Shown here in pieces: positions 8,572 to 16,871 of a stretch of DNA of 41,232 nt; position 1 is the first letter of the stretch, and each line of letters starts with the position of its first letter. This DNA is from JBOGJI01 sp050747865 (GTDB lineage Bacteria; Acidobacteriota; Thermoanaerobaculia; Multivoradales; JAHEKO01): contig JBOGJI010000186.1 of the NCBI GenBank assembly GCA_050747865.1, positions 1-41,232 of the forward strand. The letters run 5' to 3'. The translations under genes were made by a program, and so were the position numbers. The notes under the pieces are model-generated. The model was not told where the DNA came from, searched no databases, and was given only the letters and a program-made list of their open reading frames with translations.

Positions 8572-10284
8572 ATGCGAGGACTCGGACTCACTCTTCTGGC
8601 GCTGCTGGCGCCGCTCACGCTCGCCGCCTGCGCCGGCGGCGCGCGCCGCGGCGAGCAGGTCGACATCGCCGACCTGGCATACGACGTGATCCTCCGGGGT
8701 GGCACCGTGTACGACGGTACCGGCGCTCCGGGCAGGCAGGCCGACGTCGGGATACGGGACGACCGCATCGCCGCGATCGGAGACCTCGAGGAGGCCCGCG
8801 GGAGGCAGGATCTCGATGTCTCAGGCCTCGCCGTGGCGCCCGGCTTCGTCAACATGTTGAGCTGGGCGGACGAGTCGCTGCTGGTGGACGGCCGGTCGCT
8901 GTCCGACATCGTGCAGGGGGTGACGCTCGAGGTCTTCGGCGAAGGCTGGTCGATGGGTCCGCTGACGCCGGCGATGAAGGACGAGATCCTCGAGCGCCAG
9001 ACCGACCTGCGCTACGACATCCCGTGGACGACGCTGGGGGAATACCTCCAGCACCTGGAGGATCGCGGCGTCTCCACCAACGTGGCCTCGTTCGTCGGCG
9101 CCGGCACCGTGCGCATCCACGAGATCGGCTACGAGGACCGAGAGGCGACGCCGGAGGAGCTCGAGCGCATGCGGGGCCTGGTGCGCCAGGCGATGGAGGA
9201 GGGGGCGATGGGCGTGGGTTCCTCGCTGCCCTACATTCCCGCCACTTTCGCCTCGACCGAAGAGCTGATCGCCCTGGCACGGATGGCCGGCGAGCACGGC
9301 GGCATGTACATCTCGCACATTCGCGACGAGGGAGACGGGCTGTTCGAGTCGATCGACGAGTTCCTCACCATCGTGCGTCAGTCGGGGGCGCGTGGCGAGA
9401 TCTATCATCTGAAGGCGGCCGGACACGAGAACTGGGACAAGCTGGAGCAGGCGATCGGCCTGCTGGAGTACGCGCGGAGCGAGGGGCTGCCGGTCACCGC
9501 CGACATCTACCCCTACCACGCCAGCTCCACCGGGCTGACCTACGTGCTCCCCGACTGGGTACAGGAGGGGGGCCACGAGGCGCTGGTGGAACGGCTGCGG
9601 GATCCAGAGGTGAGGAAGCGGCTGCCAGCGGAGATGAACTTGATCCCGCCCAAGGACATCCTGCTGGTGGGCTTCCGCAACCCGGAGATGCGGCACCTCA
9701 CCGGCAAGACCCTGGCCGACGTCGCTGCGGAGCGTGGCGTCTCCCCGGAGGTCGCGGTCATGGACCTGATCGTCGAGGACGACAGCCGCATCGAGACGGT
9801 TCGCTTCACCATGAGCGAGGAGAACGTCCGCCGGAAGCTGCAGGTGCCGTGGGTGAGCCTGTGCTCCGACGCCGCCTCGATCGCACCGGAGCCGCCGTTC
9901 ACCGACAGCCAGCCGCACCCGCGGGCGTATGGCAGCTTCGCCCGCGTGCTCGGCAAGTACGTACGTGAGGAGGGGGTCCTCTCTCTGGAGGGAGCCGTCC
10001 ATCGCATGACCGGGCTGCCGGCCGACAATCTGAAGCTGGACCGGCGAGGCCGCCTGGAGCCGGGATTCTTCGCCGACGTGGTGGTCTTCGATCCGCAGAC
10101 CGTCGGTGACCGGGCCACGTTCGAGCAGCCCCACCAGCTCGCTGTCGGGGTCCGGCACGTCTTTGTCAACGGCACGCAAGTGGTGCGCGACGGCGAGCAC
10201 ACGGGCGCCACCCCGGGCCGCTTCGTGCGCGGCCCCGGCTGGACCGGCCGTCAGGGATCGACAAATCCGGAGGGTCGGCGGTGA
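8572..10284 (+). CDS. Amidohydrolase-family lipoprotein related to N-acyl-D-amino-acid deacylase, altered metal site
   Basis: A 570-aa protein with a lipoprotein signal (LTLAAC, Cys20), so it should act outside the cytoplasmic membrane. The order YDVILRGGTVYDGTG, VAPGF, YISHIRDEGD (His249), IYHLKAAG (His279), LCSDA (Asp433), HPRAYGSFARVLGKYVREEG and PGFFADVVVFDP matches D-aminoacylases. The usual metal motif after APGF (DVHTH) is instead NMLSWA at 94-99, and the usual GNCG carrying the bridging Cys is GEGW at 123-126. Either the enzyme binds metal differently or it has changed function. The start has GAGGGAGG before the ATG. The last 4 nt overlap the next gene (GTGA). Confidence 0.85.
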   Translation: MRGLGLTLLALLAPLTLAACAGGARRGEQVDIADLAYDVILRGGTVYDGTGAPGRQADVGIRDDRIAAIGDLEEARGRQDLDVSGLAVAPGFVNMLSWADESLLVDGRSLSDIVQGVTLEVFGEGWSMGPLTPAMKDEILERQTDLRYDIPWTTLGEYLQHLEDRGVSTNVASFVGAGTVRIHEIGYEDREATPEELERMRGLVRQAMEEGAMGVGSSLPYIPATFASTEELIALARMAGEHGGMYISHIRDEGDGLFESIDEFLTIVRQSGARGEIYHLKAAGHENWDKLEQAIGLLEYARSEGLPVTADIYPYHASSTGLTYVLPDWVQEGGHEALVERLRDPEVRKRLPAEMNLIPPKDILLVGFRNPEMRHLTGKTLADVAAERGVSPEVAVMDLIVEDDSRIETVRFTMSEENVRRKLQVPWVSLCSDAASIAPEPPFTDSQPHPRAYGSFARVLGKYVREEGVLSLEGAVHRMTGLPADNLKLDRRGRLEPGFFADVVVFDPQTVGDRATFEQPHQLAVGVRHVFVNGTQVVRDGEHTGATPGRFVRGPGWTGRQGSTNPEGRR

Positions 10285-11750
10285 AAAACCGAGTCGTTCT
10301 GACCGTTGCGGCGCTGTTTGTCGCCGGGTTGGGTGTCGCGCAAGAGTCCGCTTCAGGGACGACAAACGACCTTGCCGCGGCGCCGGAGGTCCGCGACGCC
10401 GTCCGCCTGCTCAACGTATGGGTCGAGGAGCAGATGAGCTGGCAGCGGATCCCCGGGCTCGCCCTCGGCGTGGTGCATGGGGACGCACTGGTCTGGGCTC
10501 GCGGGTACGGCGTCGCCGATCTCGAGAGCGGGCGGCCGGTGACGCCGCAGACGCTGTTCCGCATGGGCTCGGTGACCAAGCTCTTCACCGCCACCGCGGT
10601 GATGCAGCTGCGCGACGCCGGCAAGCTGCGGCTGGACGATCCGGTGGGGACCCACCTGTCCTGGTTTCGCCTACAGAGCCCCTTCGACGGCGCGCCGCCG
10701 ATCACGCTGCGCCACCTGCTCACCCACACCTCGGGGCTTCCCCGCGAGGCTGCCTTCCCGTACTGGACGACCCACGAGTTTCCGACGCTCGAGGAGCTCA
10801 AGGCGGCGCTTCCGGAGCAGACGGCCGTCTTCCCGCCGGGCGAGGAGTACAAGTACTCCAACCTCGGCCTCGCCATGCTCGGCGCGGTGGTCGCCGAGGT
10901 CGCCGGAGAGCCCTACGAGGAGTACGTGCGCAAGCACATCCTCGAGCCGCTGGGGATGGAGAGCACGACCCTGGCGCCCTCGCCGGAGGATCTGCGGCGC
11001 CTCGCCGCGGCGTACATGCGGCGCACCCCCGACGGCGCGCGCCGGCAGCACACCTACTACCCCACGCGTTCCGTGGCCCCGGCCGCAAACCTCATCTCCA
11101 ACGTCGAGGACATGGCTCGTTTCGCCGCCCTGCATCTGCGAGAAGGCTCGCCGGAGGGTCGTCCGGTGCTCGACCGCTACACGCTCGCCGAGATGCGACG
11201 GCCGCAGTTCGTCTACGACAGCTGGAGCGGCGGCCGCGGGCTCGGGTTCGCCGTCTCCCACGAGGACGGCACCACCTTCGTCGCCCACGGCGGCTGGATC
11301 GGCGGCCATCGCACCCACCTGCTGCTGGTGCCGGAAGCGAAGATCGGCGTCGTGGCGATGACCAACGCCGAAGACGTGGGCCCCGCCGCGTTCGCCCGCC
11401 GCGCCTTCGAGCTGGTGGGGAAGGCGATCGTCGAGGCCGCCGCGGAGCCGCTGGAGGAACGCCGCGCCGACCCCGCCTGGGAGCGGCTCGTCGGCACCTA
11501 CAGCGATCCCTGGGGGTGGGAGTACCGGGTGCTGATCCTCGACGAGCAGCTCGTCATGTATGACTCCGACTACCCGCCGGTCGACGATCCTGAGGGCTCT
11601 CTCACGCCGCTCGAACCGGTGGACGGGAAGCCGCTGACATTCCGCATGTCGGACGGCGAGCACGTCGTGTTCGAGCTCAGCGAAGACGGGAGGGTCGAGC
11701 GGATGCAGCGCCGCTACGACTATCTCTATCCGGTGGAGGCCGAAGAATGA
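10281..11750 (+). CDS. Exported class C beta-lactamase-related serine hydrolase
   Basis: A 489-aa protein with a signal peptide (MKNRVVLTVAALFVAGLGVA). It carries the catalytic SVTK (Ser97, Lys100) in FRMGSVTKLFTATAVMQL, YSN (Tyr192-Asn194) in YKYSNLGLAMLG, and HGG (336-338), the three motifs of penicillin-binding-protein-like serine hydrolases. Family members include D,D-peptidases, D-aminopeptidases and esterases as well as true beta-lactamases. An extra C-terminal beta-rich region follows residue 380. The GTG start overlaps the deacylase stop by 4 nt, so the two are translationally coupled. A peptidase on D-amino-acid-containing peptides fits the neighbours (inference); antibiotic resistance is not implied. 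Confidence 0.9.
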   Translation: MKNRVVLTVAALFVAGLGVAQESASGTTNDLAAAPEVRDAVRLLNVWVEEQMSWQRIPGLALGVVHGDALVWARGYGVADLESGRPVTPQTLFRMGSVTKLFTATAVMQLRDAGKLRLDDPVGTHLSWFRLQSPFDGAPPITLRHLLTHTSGLPREAAFPYWTTHEFPTLEELKAALPEQTAVFPPGEEYKYSNLGLAMLGAVVAEVAGEPYEEYVRKHILEPLGMESTTLAPSPEDLRRLAAAYMRRTPDGARRQHTYYPTRSVAPAANLISNVEDMARFAALHLREGSPEGRPVLDRYTLAEMRRPQFVYDSWSGGRGLGFAVSHEDGTTFVAHGGWIGGHRTHLLLVPEAKIGVVAMTNAEDVGPAAFARRAFELVGKAIVEAAAEPLEERRADPAWERLVGTYSDPWGWEYRVLILDEQLVMYDSDYPPVDDPEGSLTPLEPVDGKPLTFRMSDGEHVVFELSEDGRVERMQRRYDYLYPVEAEE

Positions 11751-11757
11751 GGCGTCA

Positions 11758-12810
11758 ATGCTGAATCGCAGGGATCTGGCGAAGGGCGTGGCGCTCAGCG
11801 GCGCCGCCGCCTTCGTCGCCGTCCGCCCGGCGGCCGCGCAACCGCCGAGCGACCGCCGGCCGGCACCGATCAAACCGCCGAAGCTCTCCGAGGGCGACAC
11901 GGTCGGCCTCGTGCTGCCCGCCCGCATGGCCTTCGAGCCCAGCCACATCGATCTGGCGCGGCGGCAGCTCGAGGCGCTGGGCTTCGCCGTGAAGCTGGGG
12001 GAGAACGCCTACGCCCGCGACACCTACCTGGCGGGCACCGACGAGCAGCGCGCCGCGGATCTCAACTCGATGTTTGCCGACCCGGAGGTCGACGGGATCT
12101 TTTGCTACACCGGCGGCTGGGGCACGCCGCGCATCCTGCCGCTGCTCGACTACCCGCTCATCCGCGACCACCCGAAGGTCCTCATCGGCTTCAGCGACAT
12201 CACCGCGCTGGTCAACGCCGTATATCAGGAGACCGGCGTCGTTACCTTCCACGGCCCCACCGCGGCGGGGCAGATCCGGCCGTGGACCCGCGAGCAGATG
12301 CGCCGGGTCATCCAATCGTCCGAGCCCATCGGCACCCTCGGCAATCCGCCCAAGGAGGAGAAGGCCCTGGTGAACTGGGACTACCCGCTGCTCACCGTCC
12401 GCGGCGGGCGCGCCCGCGGGCGTCTGGTGGGCGGCAATCTCACCCTCGTTTGCGCCCTCATGGGCACGCCGTGGGAGCTCGACACCCGGGGCGCCATCCT
12501 GCTGCTCGAAGACGTGGAGGAGGACCTCTACCGGATCGACCGCATGCTTACCCAGCTCTACCTCGCCGGCAAGCTCCGGGAGGTCGCCGGCGTCGTCTTC
12601 GGCGACTGCTCGCGCTGCGACCCCGGCGAGGGCACCTCCTTCAGCCTCGAGCAGATCCTGCGCCACTGGCTGCAGCCTCTCGGCGTCCCGGTGCTCTCCG
12701 GCCTCGCCTTCGGCCACGTCCCCGAGCGGCTGACGCTGCCGATCGGCCTCGAGGCCACCCTCGACGCCGATGCCGGCACTCTCACCCTCGACGAGCCCGC
12801 GGTGACCTGA
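11758..12810 (+). CDS. LD-carboxypeptidase, S66 family (MccF/LdcA-like)
   Basis: A 350-aa protein beginning MLNRRDLAKGVALSGAAAF, a twin-arginine-like signal, so it is probably exported. The S66 catalytic set is visible: Ser146 in GFSDIT, Glu251 in LLLEDVEED, His320 in GHVPERLTLPIG. S66 enzymes cleave the bond between meso-diaminopimelate and D-Ala in peptidoglycan tetrapeptides; the MccF branch hydrolyses peptide-nucleotide antibiotics. Classical LdcA is cytoplasmic, so an exported form is slightly unusual. It starts 7 nt after the serine hydrolase gene and completes a three-gene unit of extracytoplasmic enzymes. Confidence 0.9.
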   Translation: MLNRRDLAKGVALSGAAAFVAVRPAAAQPPSDRRPAPIKPPKLSEGDTVGLVLPARMAFEPSHIDLARRQLEALGFAVKLGENAYARDTYLAGTDEQRAADLNSMFADPEVDGIFCYTGGWGTPRILPLLDYPLIRDHPKVLIGFSDITALVNAVYQETGVVTFHGPTAAGQIRPWTREQMRRVIQSSEPIGTLGNPPKEEKALVNWDYPLLTVRGGRARGRLVGGNLTLVCALMGTPWELDTRGAILLLEDVEEDLYRIDRMLTQLYLAGKLREVAGVVFGDCSRCDPGEGTSFSLEQILRHWLQPLGVPVLSGLAFGHVPERLTLPIGLEATLDADAGTLTLDEPAVT

Positions 12811-12825
12811 CGCCGACTCCAAGGT

Positions 12826-13302
12826 TCAGTCCGCGTACAGTGGAGGCAGCTCGTGGACGCTGTCGGCGGCGGCGAGGAACGGGTTGACGGCGCGTACGTT
12901 GCCGTAGTGGCGGCCGTGCTCGAAGTCTTCGGACAGGATCTCGGGGATGCCGTGGACTTCGGCGTAGGCCCACAGGTGGGCGTCGAGCCAGGAGAGCTGG
13001 TAGATGGACGTACCTCGCAGCGCTGTCTGCAACACCGCGGAGTTTGGGTAGATGACGAGGAACTGACCCATCATCTCCTCCGCTTCCAGGAGGGCCTTTG
13101 CAAGCGGCAGTAGAGAAGCACCTCCGAGGTCGCTCCGACGTCGCGTTACGGCCACGATGAACTCGACGATCGCCTGGTGCGGCAGCAACAGCTCGTCGTA
13201 CGCGAAACTCCCACGCAACAGGTCATCGGCGATCTGTCGCTTCACCGGGTCACGAGGATCGCACCGGTAGACCAGGATATTCGTGTCAACGAGGCTTGCC
13301 AC
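12826..13302 (-). CDS. PIN-domain ribonuclease toxin (VapC-like)
   Basis: A 158-aa protein with the PIN acidic set: Asp6 in VDTNILVY, Glu47 in AIVEF, Asp107 in LDAHLWAY and Asp126 in SEDFEHG. PIN toxins cut RNA, often tRNA, and are held inactive by the cognate antitoxin. The start overlaps the end of the antitoxin gene by 17 nt, the normal layout for a toxin-antitoxin operon. It is slightly longer than typical VapC proteins (about 130-145 aa). Confidence 0.9.
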   Translation of the reverse strand: MASLVDTNILVYRCDPRDPVKRQIADDLLRGSFAYDELLLPHQAIVEFIVAVTRRRSDLGGASLLPLAKALLEAEEMMGQFLVIYPNSAVLQTALRGTSIYQLSWLDAHLWAYAEVHGIPEILSEDFEHGRHYGNVRAVNPFLAAADSVHELPPLYAD

Positions 13303-13579
13303 GGGTGTACAGATCCTCTCGCTTCCAGTCGCGTTCTGCGGGTGGTGTGGGGGGTACTTTCAGGCGCTTCTGGTACTCGCGTATCCGGGCGGTGGCCGCA
13401 TCGAAGCGCCGCAGCCGCTCCTCGGGGCTCAGGCGCGAGCGCAGCCGTTGGCGGGGCGGAACGACGCGGATGACATCGCCGGCGGGCACGAACTCGATCT
13501 CGTCGCCGGGCGCGATGCCGTACTCCTCGGCGATCCGCTTGGGGATCGTGACCTGGAGCTTGCTGGTGACCTTGGCCAT
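13286..13579 (-). CDS. AbrB/MazE-type antitoxin
   Basis: A 97-aa protein. Residues 1-45 form the SpoVT/AbrB swapped-hairpin DNA-binding domain (MAKVTSKLQVTIPKRIAEEY, then GIAPGDEIEFVPAGD); the Arg- and Pro-rich C-terminus should wrap the PIN toxin. The ATG at 13579 is preceded by AAGGAG. A 17-bp inverted repeat (13596-13612) lies just upstream and is the obvious site for autorepression. Confidence 0.92.
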   Translation of the reverse strand: MAKVTSKLQVTIPKRIAEEYGIAPGDEIEFVPAGDVIRVVPPRQRLRSRLSPEERLRRFDAATARIREYQKRLKVPPTPPAERDWKREDLYTRGKPR

Positions 13580-13580
13580 G

Positions 13581-13639
13581 ATCTCCTTACTTTAGCAAGG
13601 ATGAAATCCTTGTCAAGACCGGCCTCGGCCTTGTACGAT
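13581..13639. promoter_or_regulatory. Divergent promoter region with 17-bp palindrome between antitoxin and modA
   Basis: The palindrome CAAGGATGAAATCCTTG (7-bp arms, 3-nt centre) is at 13596-13612. Leftward, TTGACA (complement of 13611-13616) and TAAAGT (complement of 13589-13594) are 16 bp apart and flank it. Rightward, TTGTCA (13610-13615) and TACGAT (13634-13639) are 18 bp apart. The two -35 boxes overlap each other, and both overlap the palindrome. AbrB-type antitoxins bind such repeats, so binding could affect both directions. The leftward -10 is only 9 nt from the antitoxin ATG, so that transcript would be nearly leaderless and would leave out most of the AAGGAG. Confidence 0.6.
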
Positions 13640-13672
13640 GCGGTTCCCGGATCACACCGGAAGCCCTGGAGC

Positions 13673-14470
13673 ATGTGTGCGGCGATGCGCCTGATCCAAG
13701 CAACTCTGGCTCTCCTCCTCGTCCACGGCCTGACATTGCCCGGCGCGAGGCCCGTCGTCGCCGAGGAGCCGGTCGAGATCCGGCTCTACGCCGCCGCCAG
13801 CCTGCGTGACGTGCTGCGTGAGCTGGAGCCGGCGCTCGAGCGGGCGACCGGCACCAGCGTGGCGCTCAACCTCGGCGCCTCGAGCGACCTGGCACGCCAG
13901 ATCGTGGCGGCGAACAAGGCCGACGTCTACTTCTCGGCCGACGAGGCCTGGATGGATCACGTGGTGGCGGCGGGGCTGGTGGACGAGCCCTCGCGTCGCT
14001 CGCCCCTCTCGAACCGCTTGGTGGTCGTCGTACCGACGGACAGCGGGCTCGAGATCCGGTCGGCGGCCGACCTCGCGGCGCCGGCCGTCCGCCGCCTGTC
14101 GCTCGCCCACCCGGAGACGGTTCCGGCGGGCAAGTACGCCAAGGCGTGGCTGGAATCGCGAGGGCAGTGGGCCGCGGTCGCGGAGCGGGTCGTGCCGGCG
14201 CTCGACGTGCGTGCGGCGCTGGCGGCGGTCGAGTCGGGAGCCGTCGAGGCGGGGGTGGTCTACGGCACCGACGCGGCGATCTCCGATCGCGTGCGCGTAG
14301 CCTACGCGGTGCCGGAGCGTGACGGCCCGAAGATCTCCTACGCGATCGCGGCGCTCGTCGACCGCCCGCACCTCGACGTCGCGCGCGCCGTCGCCGCCTG
14401 GCTCGCCGGTCCCGAGGCGGCGCCGGTGTTCGAACGCTTCGGCTTCGTGCCCCGCGCGACGACGCCATGA
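13673..14470 (+). CDS. modA: Molybdate ABC transporter substrate-binding protein
   Basis: A 265-aa protein with a signal peptide (hydrophobic residues about 7-25, then PVVAEEPVEI). The mature start LYAAASLRDVLRELEPALE, the segment LNLGASSDLARQIVAANKADVYFSA (quoted here in outline: GASSDLARQI, then ADVYFSAD) and VVYGTDAAIS follow ModA, a periplasmic oxyanion-binding protein. The frame is open further upstream, but that part lies inside the toxin-antitoxin genes, so the start is placed at ATG 13673; ATG 13685 is an alternative. The stop overlaps the permease start (ATGA). Confidence 0.92.
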   Translation: MCAAMRLIQATLALLLVHGLTLPGARPVVAEEPVEIRLYAAASLRDVLRELEPALERATGTSVALNLGASSDLARQIVAANKADVYFSADEAWMDHVVAAGLVDEPSRRSPLSNRLVVVVPTDSGLEIRSAADLAAPAVRRLSLAHPETVPAGKYAKAWLESRGQWAAVAERVVPALDVRAALAAVESGAVEAGVVYGTDAAISDRVRVAYAVPERDGPKISYAIAALVDRPHLDVARAVAAWLAGPEAAPVFERFGFVPRATTP

Positions 14471-15138
14471 GCGAAGGCGGGCTCGTCGCTCTCACCCTCA
14501 GCCTGCAGGTGGCGTTGTGCGCCACGTTGGCGATCTTCCCCCTCGGGGTCGCCCTCGGCTGGCTGCTGGCGCGTCGCAACGTCCCCGGCAAGGCGGTCAT
14601 CGAGACGCTCACCGCGCTGCCCCTGGTGCTGCCGCCGACCGCGGTCGGCTACCTGCTGCTGCGCCTGCTGGCGCGCGACGGTCCGCTGGGTGAGCGCACG
14701 CTGGGCTTCGATCTCGATCTCCTGTTCACCTGGAAAGGCGCGGTGTTGGCCTCGGCGGTGATGTCGTTGCCGCTCGTCGTGCGCACGGCGCGCGTCGCCT
14801 TCGAAGAGGTCGACCCCCGCTTCGAGGCGATGGCGCGCACGCTCGGCCTGGGATCGGCGCGGGCGTTCGGCCGGGTGACGCTGCCGCTGGCACGCCGCGG
14901 TCTGGCCGCCGCTGCCGTGCTCGGCTTCAGCCGTGCGCTGGGGGAGTTCGGCGCCACCGTGATCGTCGCCGGCAACATCCCGGGGCAGACGCAGACGTTG
15001 GCGCTGGCGATCTTCAGCGACATGCAGCTCGGCCACGACGCCGAGGCGATGACCCTGGTCGGCGTCACGGTGGCCCTCGCGTTCGTCGCTCTGTGGACCG
15101 TCGAGGCGTTGCTGCGCAAGGGGCGCGGACGGCGATGA
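14467..15138 (+). CDS. modB: Molybdate ABC transporter permease
   Basis: A 223-aa protein with about five membrane segments and the permease EAA-type loop near residues 130-150 (LGLGSARAFGRVTLPLARRG), followed by ALGEFGATVIVAGNIPGQTQ, which is typical of ModB. It forms the channel dimer that passes molybdate from ModA under ATP hydrolysis by ModC. The start overlaps the modA stop by 4 nt and the stop overlaps the modC start by 4 nt. Confidence 0.95.
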   Translation: MSEGGLVALTLSLQVALCATLAIFPLGVALGWLLARRNVPGKAVIETLTALPLVLPPTAVGYLLLRLLARDGPLGERTLGFDLDLLFTWKGAVLASAVMSLPLVVRTARVAFEEVDPRFEAMARTLGLGSARAFGRVTLPLARRGLAAAAVLGFSRALGEFGATVIVAGNIPGQTQTLALAIFSDMQLGHDAEAMTLVGVTVALAFVALWTVEALLRKGRGRR

Positions 15139-16244
15139 GCTTCTCTCTCCGTCTGGACCTCACCGTTCCGACCGACCGCTTCACGGTCGACGTCGCCTGG
15201 GAGACCGAGGAGTCGGCCCTGGGTCTGTTCGGTCCCTCGGGAGCCGGCAAGACAACAGTGCTGGAGAGCCTGGCAGGGCTGCGCCGCGGGGCGCGGGGCC
15301 GCATCGAGGTGGGCGGCAGTACCTGGCTCGACAGCGAGCGGGGCATCCACTTGGCGCCGGAGGAGCGGGGCGTCGGCTATGTTCCCCAGGATCTGCTGCT
15401 CTTCCCGCATCTCGACGTCCTGGGCAATCTGCGGATGGGGAAGAGGCGGGCGCGGAAGGCGCGGCGGCGACTCCAGACCGAGCAGATCCTCGGCATGCTG
15501 GAGCTCACCGACCTCGCGCGACGGCCGGTGCGCCTGCTCTCGGGCGGCGAACGCCAACGCGTCGCCCTCGGTCGCGCGCTCTACTCGGCGCCGGACCTGC
15601 TGATGATGGACGAGCCCCTCGCCAACCTCGACCGGCCGCTGCGCCGGCGCATCCTGCCGTACCTGCTGCGGGTGCGTGAGGTGCTCGGGATCCCCACCCT
15701 GTACGTCTCCCACGACCCCTCCGAGGTGGCGCTCCTGGCCAGCGACATCTGCGTGCTCGCCGGCGGCCGGGTGACGGCGCGGGGCCGTCCGCAGGCGGTC
15801 TTCGGCGGCGGCGCGCCGGCGACCACTGACGGTGAGGAGCGCATCGTCAACGTCTTTCGCGGTCGCGTCCGGTCGGTCGCCGAGTCCCTGGCGATCATCG
15901 CGGTCGACGCCGGGATGGACGTCGCGATCGCTGACGAGGGGGGCGCCTCTCCAGGACAGCGCGTGGCGTTCGAGCTCCGCGGAGCCGACATCCTTCTCGG
16001 GCTCGGGCCGGCGGTGAAACTCTCCGCCCAGAACGTCCTCGCCGCGACCGTTCGCGAGGTCCACTCACCGCCCAGCGACGATCCCCACGCGCCGGTGGTG
16101 GTAACCGCTGCCCTCGCGCGGCAAGCCCCTCCGGTGGCGGTCGTCGTCAGCCGCCGCGCCGTGCGCGAGCTGGAGCTCGCCCCGGGCGCGGGCGTTCAGC
16201 TCATCTTCAAGGCCCAGGCGTGTCGCCTGCTGGCCGTGTACTGA
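15135..16244 (+). CDS. modC: Molybdate ABC transporter ATP-binding protein
   Basis: A 369-aa protein with Walker A GPSGAGKTT (33-41), Q-loop Gln85, signature LSGGE (135-139), Walker B LLMMDEP (Asp159-Glu160) and switch His193. The C-terminal third (about 245-369) is the TOBE/Mop-like molybdate-sensing domain usual in ModC. The chosen ATG overlaps the modB stop (ATGA); an earlier in-frame start lies inside modB and has no support. Molybdate uptake serves molybdenum-cofactor enzymes, none of which is in the window. Confidence 0.95.
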   Translation: MSFSLRLDLTVPTDRFTVDVAWETEESALGLFGPSGAGKTTVLESLAGLRRGARGRIEVGGSTWLDSERGIHLAPEERGVGYVPQDLLLFPHLDVLGNLRMGKRRARKARRRLQTEQILGMLELTDLARRPVRLLSGGERQRVALGRALYSAPDLLMMDEPLANLDRPLRRRILPYLLRVREVLGIPTLYVSHDPSEVALLASDICVLAGGRVTARGRPQAVFGGGAPATTDGEERIVNVFRGRVRSVAESLAIIAVDAGMDVAIADEGGASPGQRVAFELRGADILLGLGPAVKLSAQNVLAATVREVHSPPSDDPHAPVVVTAALARQAPPVAVVVSRRAVRELELAPGAGVQLIFKAQACRLLAVY

Positions 16245-16265
16245 TCGGCGCGGCGTCTCGGTCGG

Positions 16266-16871
16266 CTATCGCACGACGGTCTCTGCTGCGGCCGAGTAGA
16301 TGGAGTCGCCGAAGGGCGAATCGTCGTCGTTGCTGGCGTTGGCGGTGACGTGGAAGAGGACCCTGCCGGAGGGCTCGCTGGGAGCGGTCCATCGGAACTC
16401 CCAGCGGAGAGTTCCCGGCGCCTGCGTCTGCGTCCCCTCGGGCGTGTGATGCGCGTACGCCAGGCTCGTTCCGTCCGCACGGGTCACGCGCGACCGCGCG
16501 TCGACCGACTCCAGCCCGCCCGCCTGCGTGCCGTCAGTCAGACGGACGCTGAGCTGGAAGCCGCCGCGTTGCAGGCCCGGGTGCGCGAGCACGACCGTCA
16601 GGCGGTGCGTGGCGCCGGGCTCGGCGCGCTCGGGGACTCCTTCCACGCGTAGGGCCCCGGCCGGGTCGTTCAGCGCCTCGCCGAAGTGGCACGCCTGGCA
16701 GGTCGGCTCACCGAAGCCGCCGGTGTGACCCGGTGCGGGATCCTCCACGTAGGCCGCTCCGGGGCGGGACGAGGCTGTCAGCAGCGTCACGACCAGCGCC
16801 GACGCGATCGCTGCCGACCCGAGAAGGACTCGCGGTCTACGGGATGGCCGCTCGGCCGAGGGTGTTGGCAT
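16266..16871 (-). CDS. Exported protein with single CxxCH motif and Reeler-like domain
   Basis: A 201-aa protein with a signal segment (about 15-32, LLGSAAIASALVVTLL). The mature start has GHTGGFGEPTCQACHFGEAL, where C58-Q-A-C61-H62 is a c-type haem or thiol motif. Residues about 75-190 are beta-rich (THRLTVVLAHPGLQRGGFQL) and resemble the Reeler or 'choice-of-anchor' domains that follow such motifs in environmental bacteria. It may be a monohaem protein, but one motif is not proof. The ATG lies inside the end of the upstream propeller gene (35-nt overlap), so it is probably co-transcribed with it. No clear ribosome binding site was seen. Confidence 0.7.
   Translation of the reverse strand: MPTPSAERPSRRPRVLLGSAAIASALVVTLLTASSRPGAAYVEDPAPGHTGGFGEPTCQACHFGEALNDPAGALRVEGVPERAEPGATHRLTVVLAHPGLQRGGFQLSVRLTDGTQAGGLESVDARSRVTRADGTSLAYAHHTPEGTQTQAPGTLRWEFRWTAPSEPSGRVLFHVTANASNDDDSPFGDSIYSAAAETVVR

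Noticed and set aside
7485..8909. Long alternative frame over the mechanosensitive channel
   Set aside because: It consists of Arg/Pro/Ser-rich sequence without motifs; the MscS frame is clearly the coding one.
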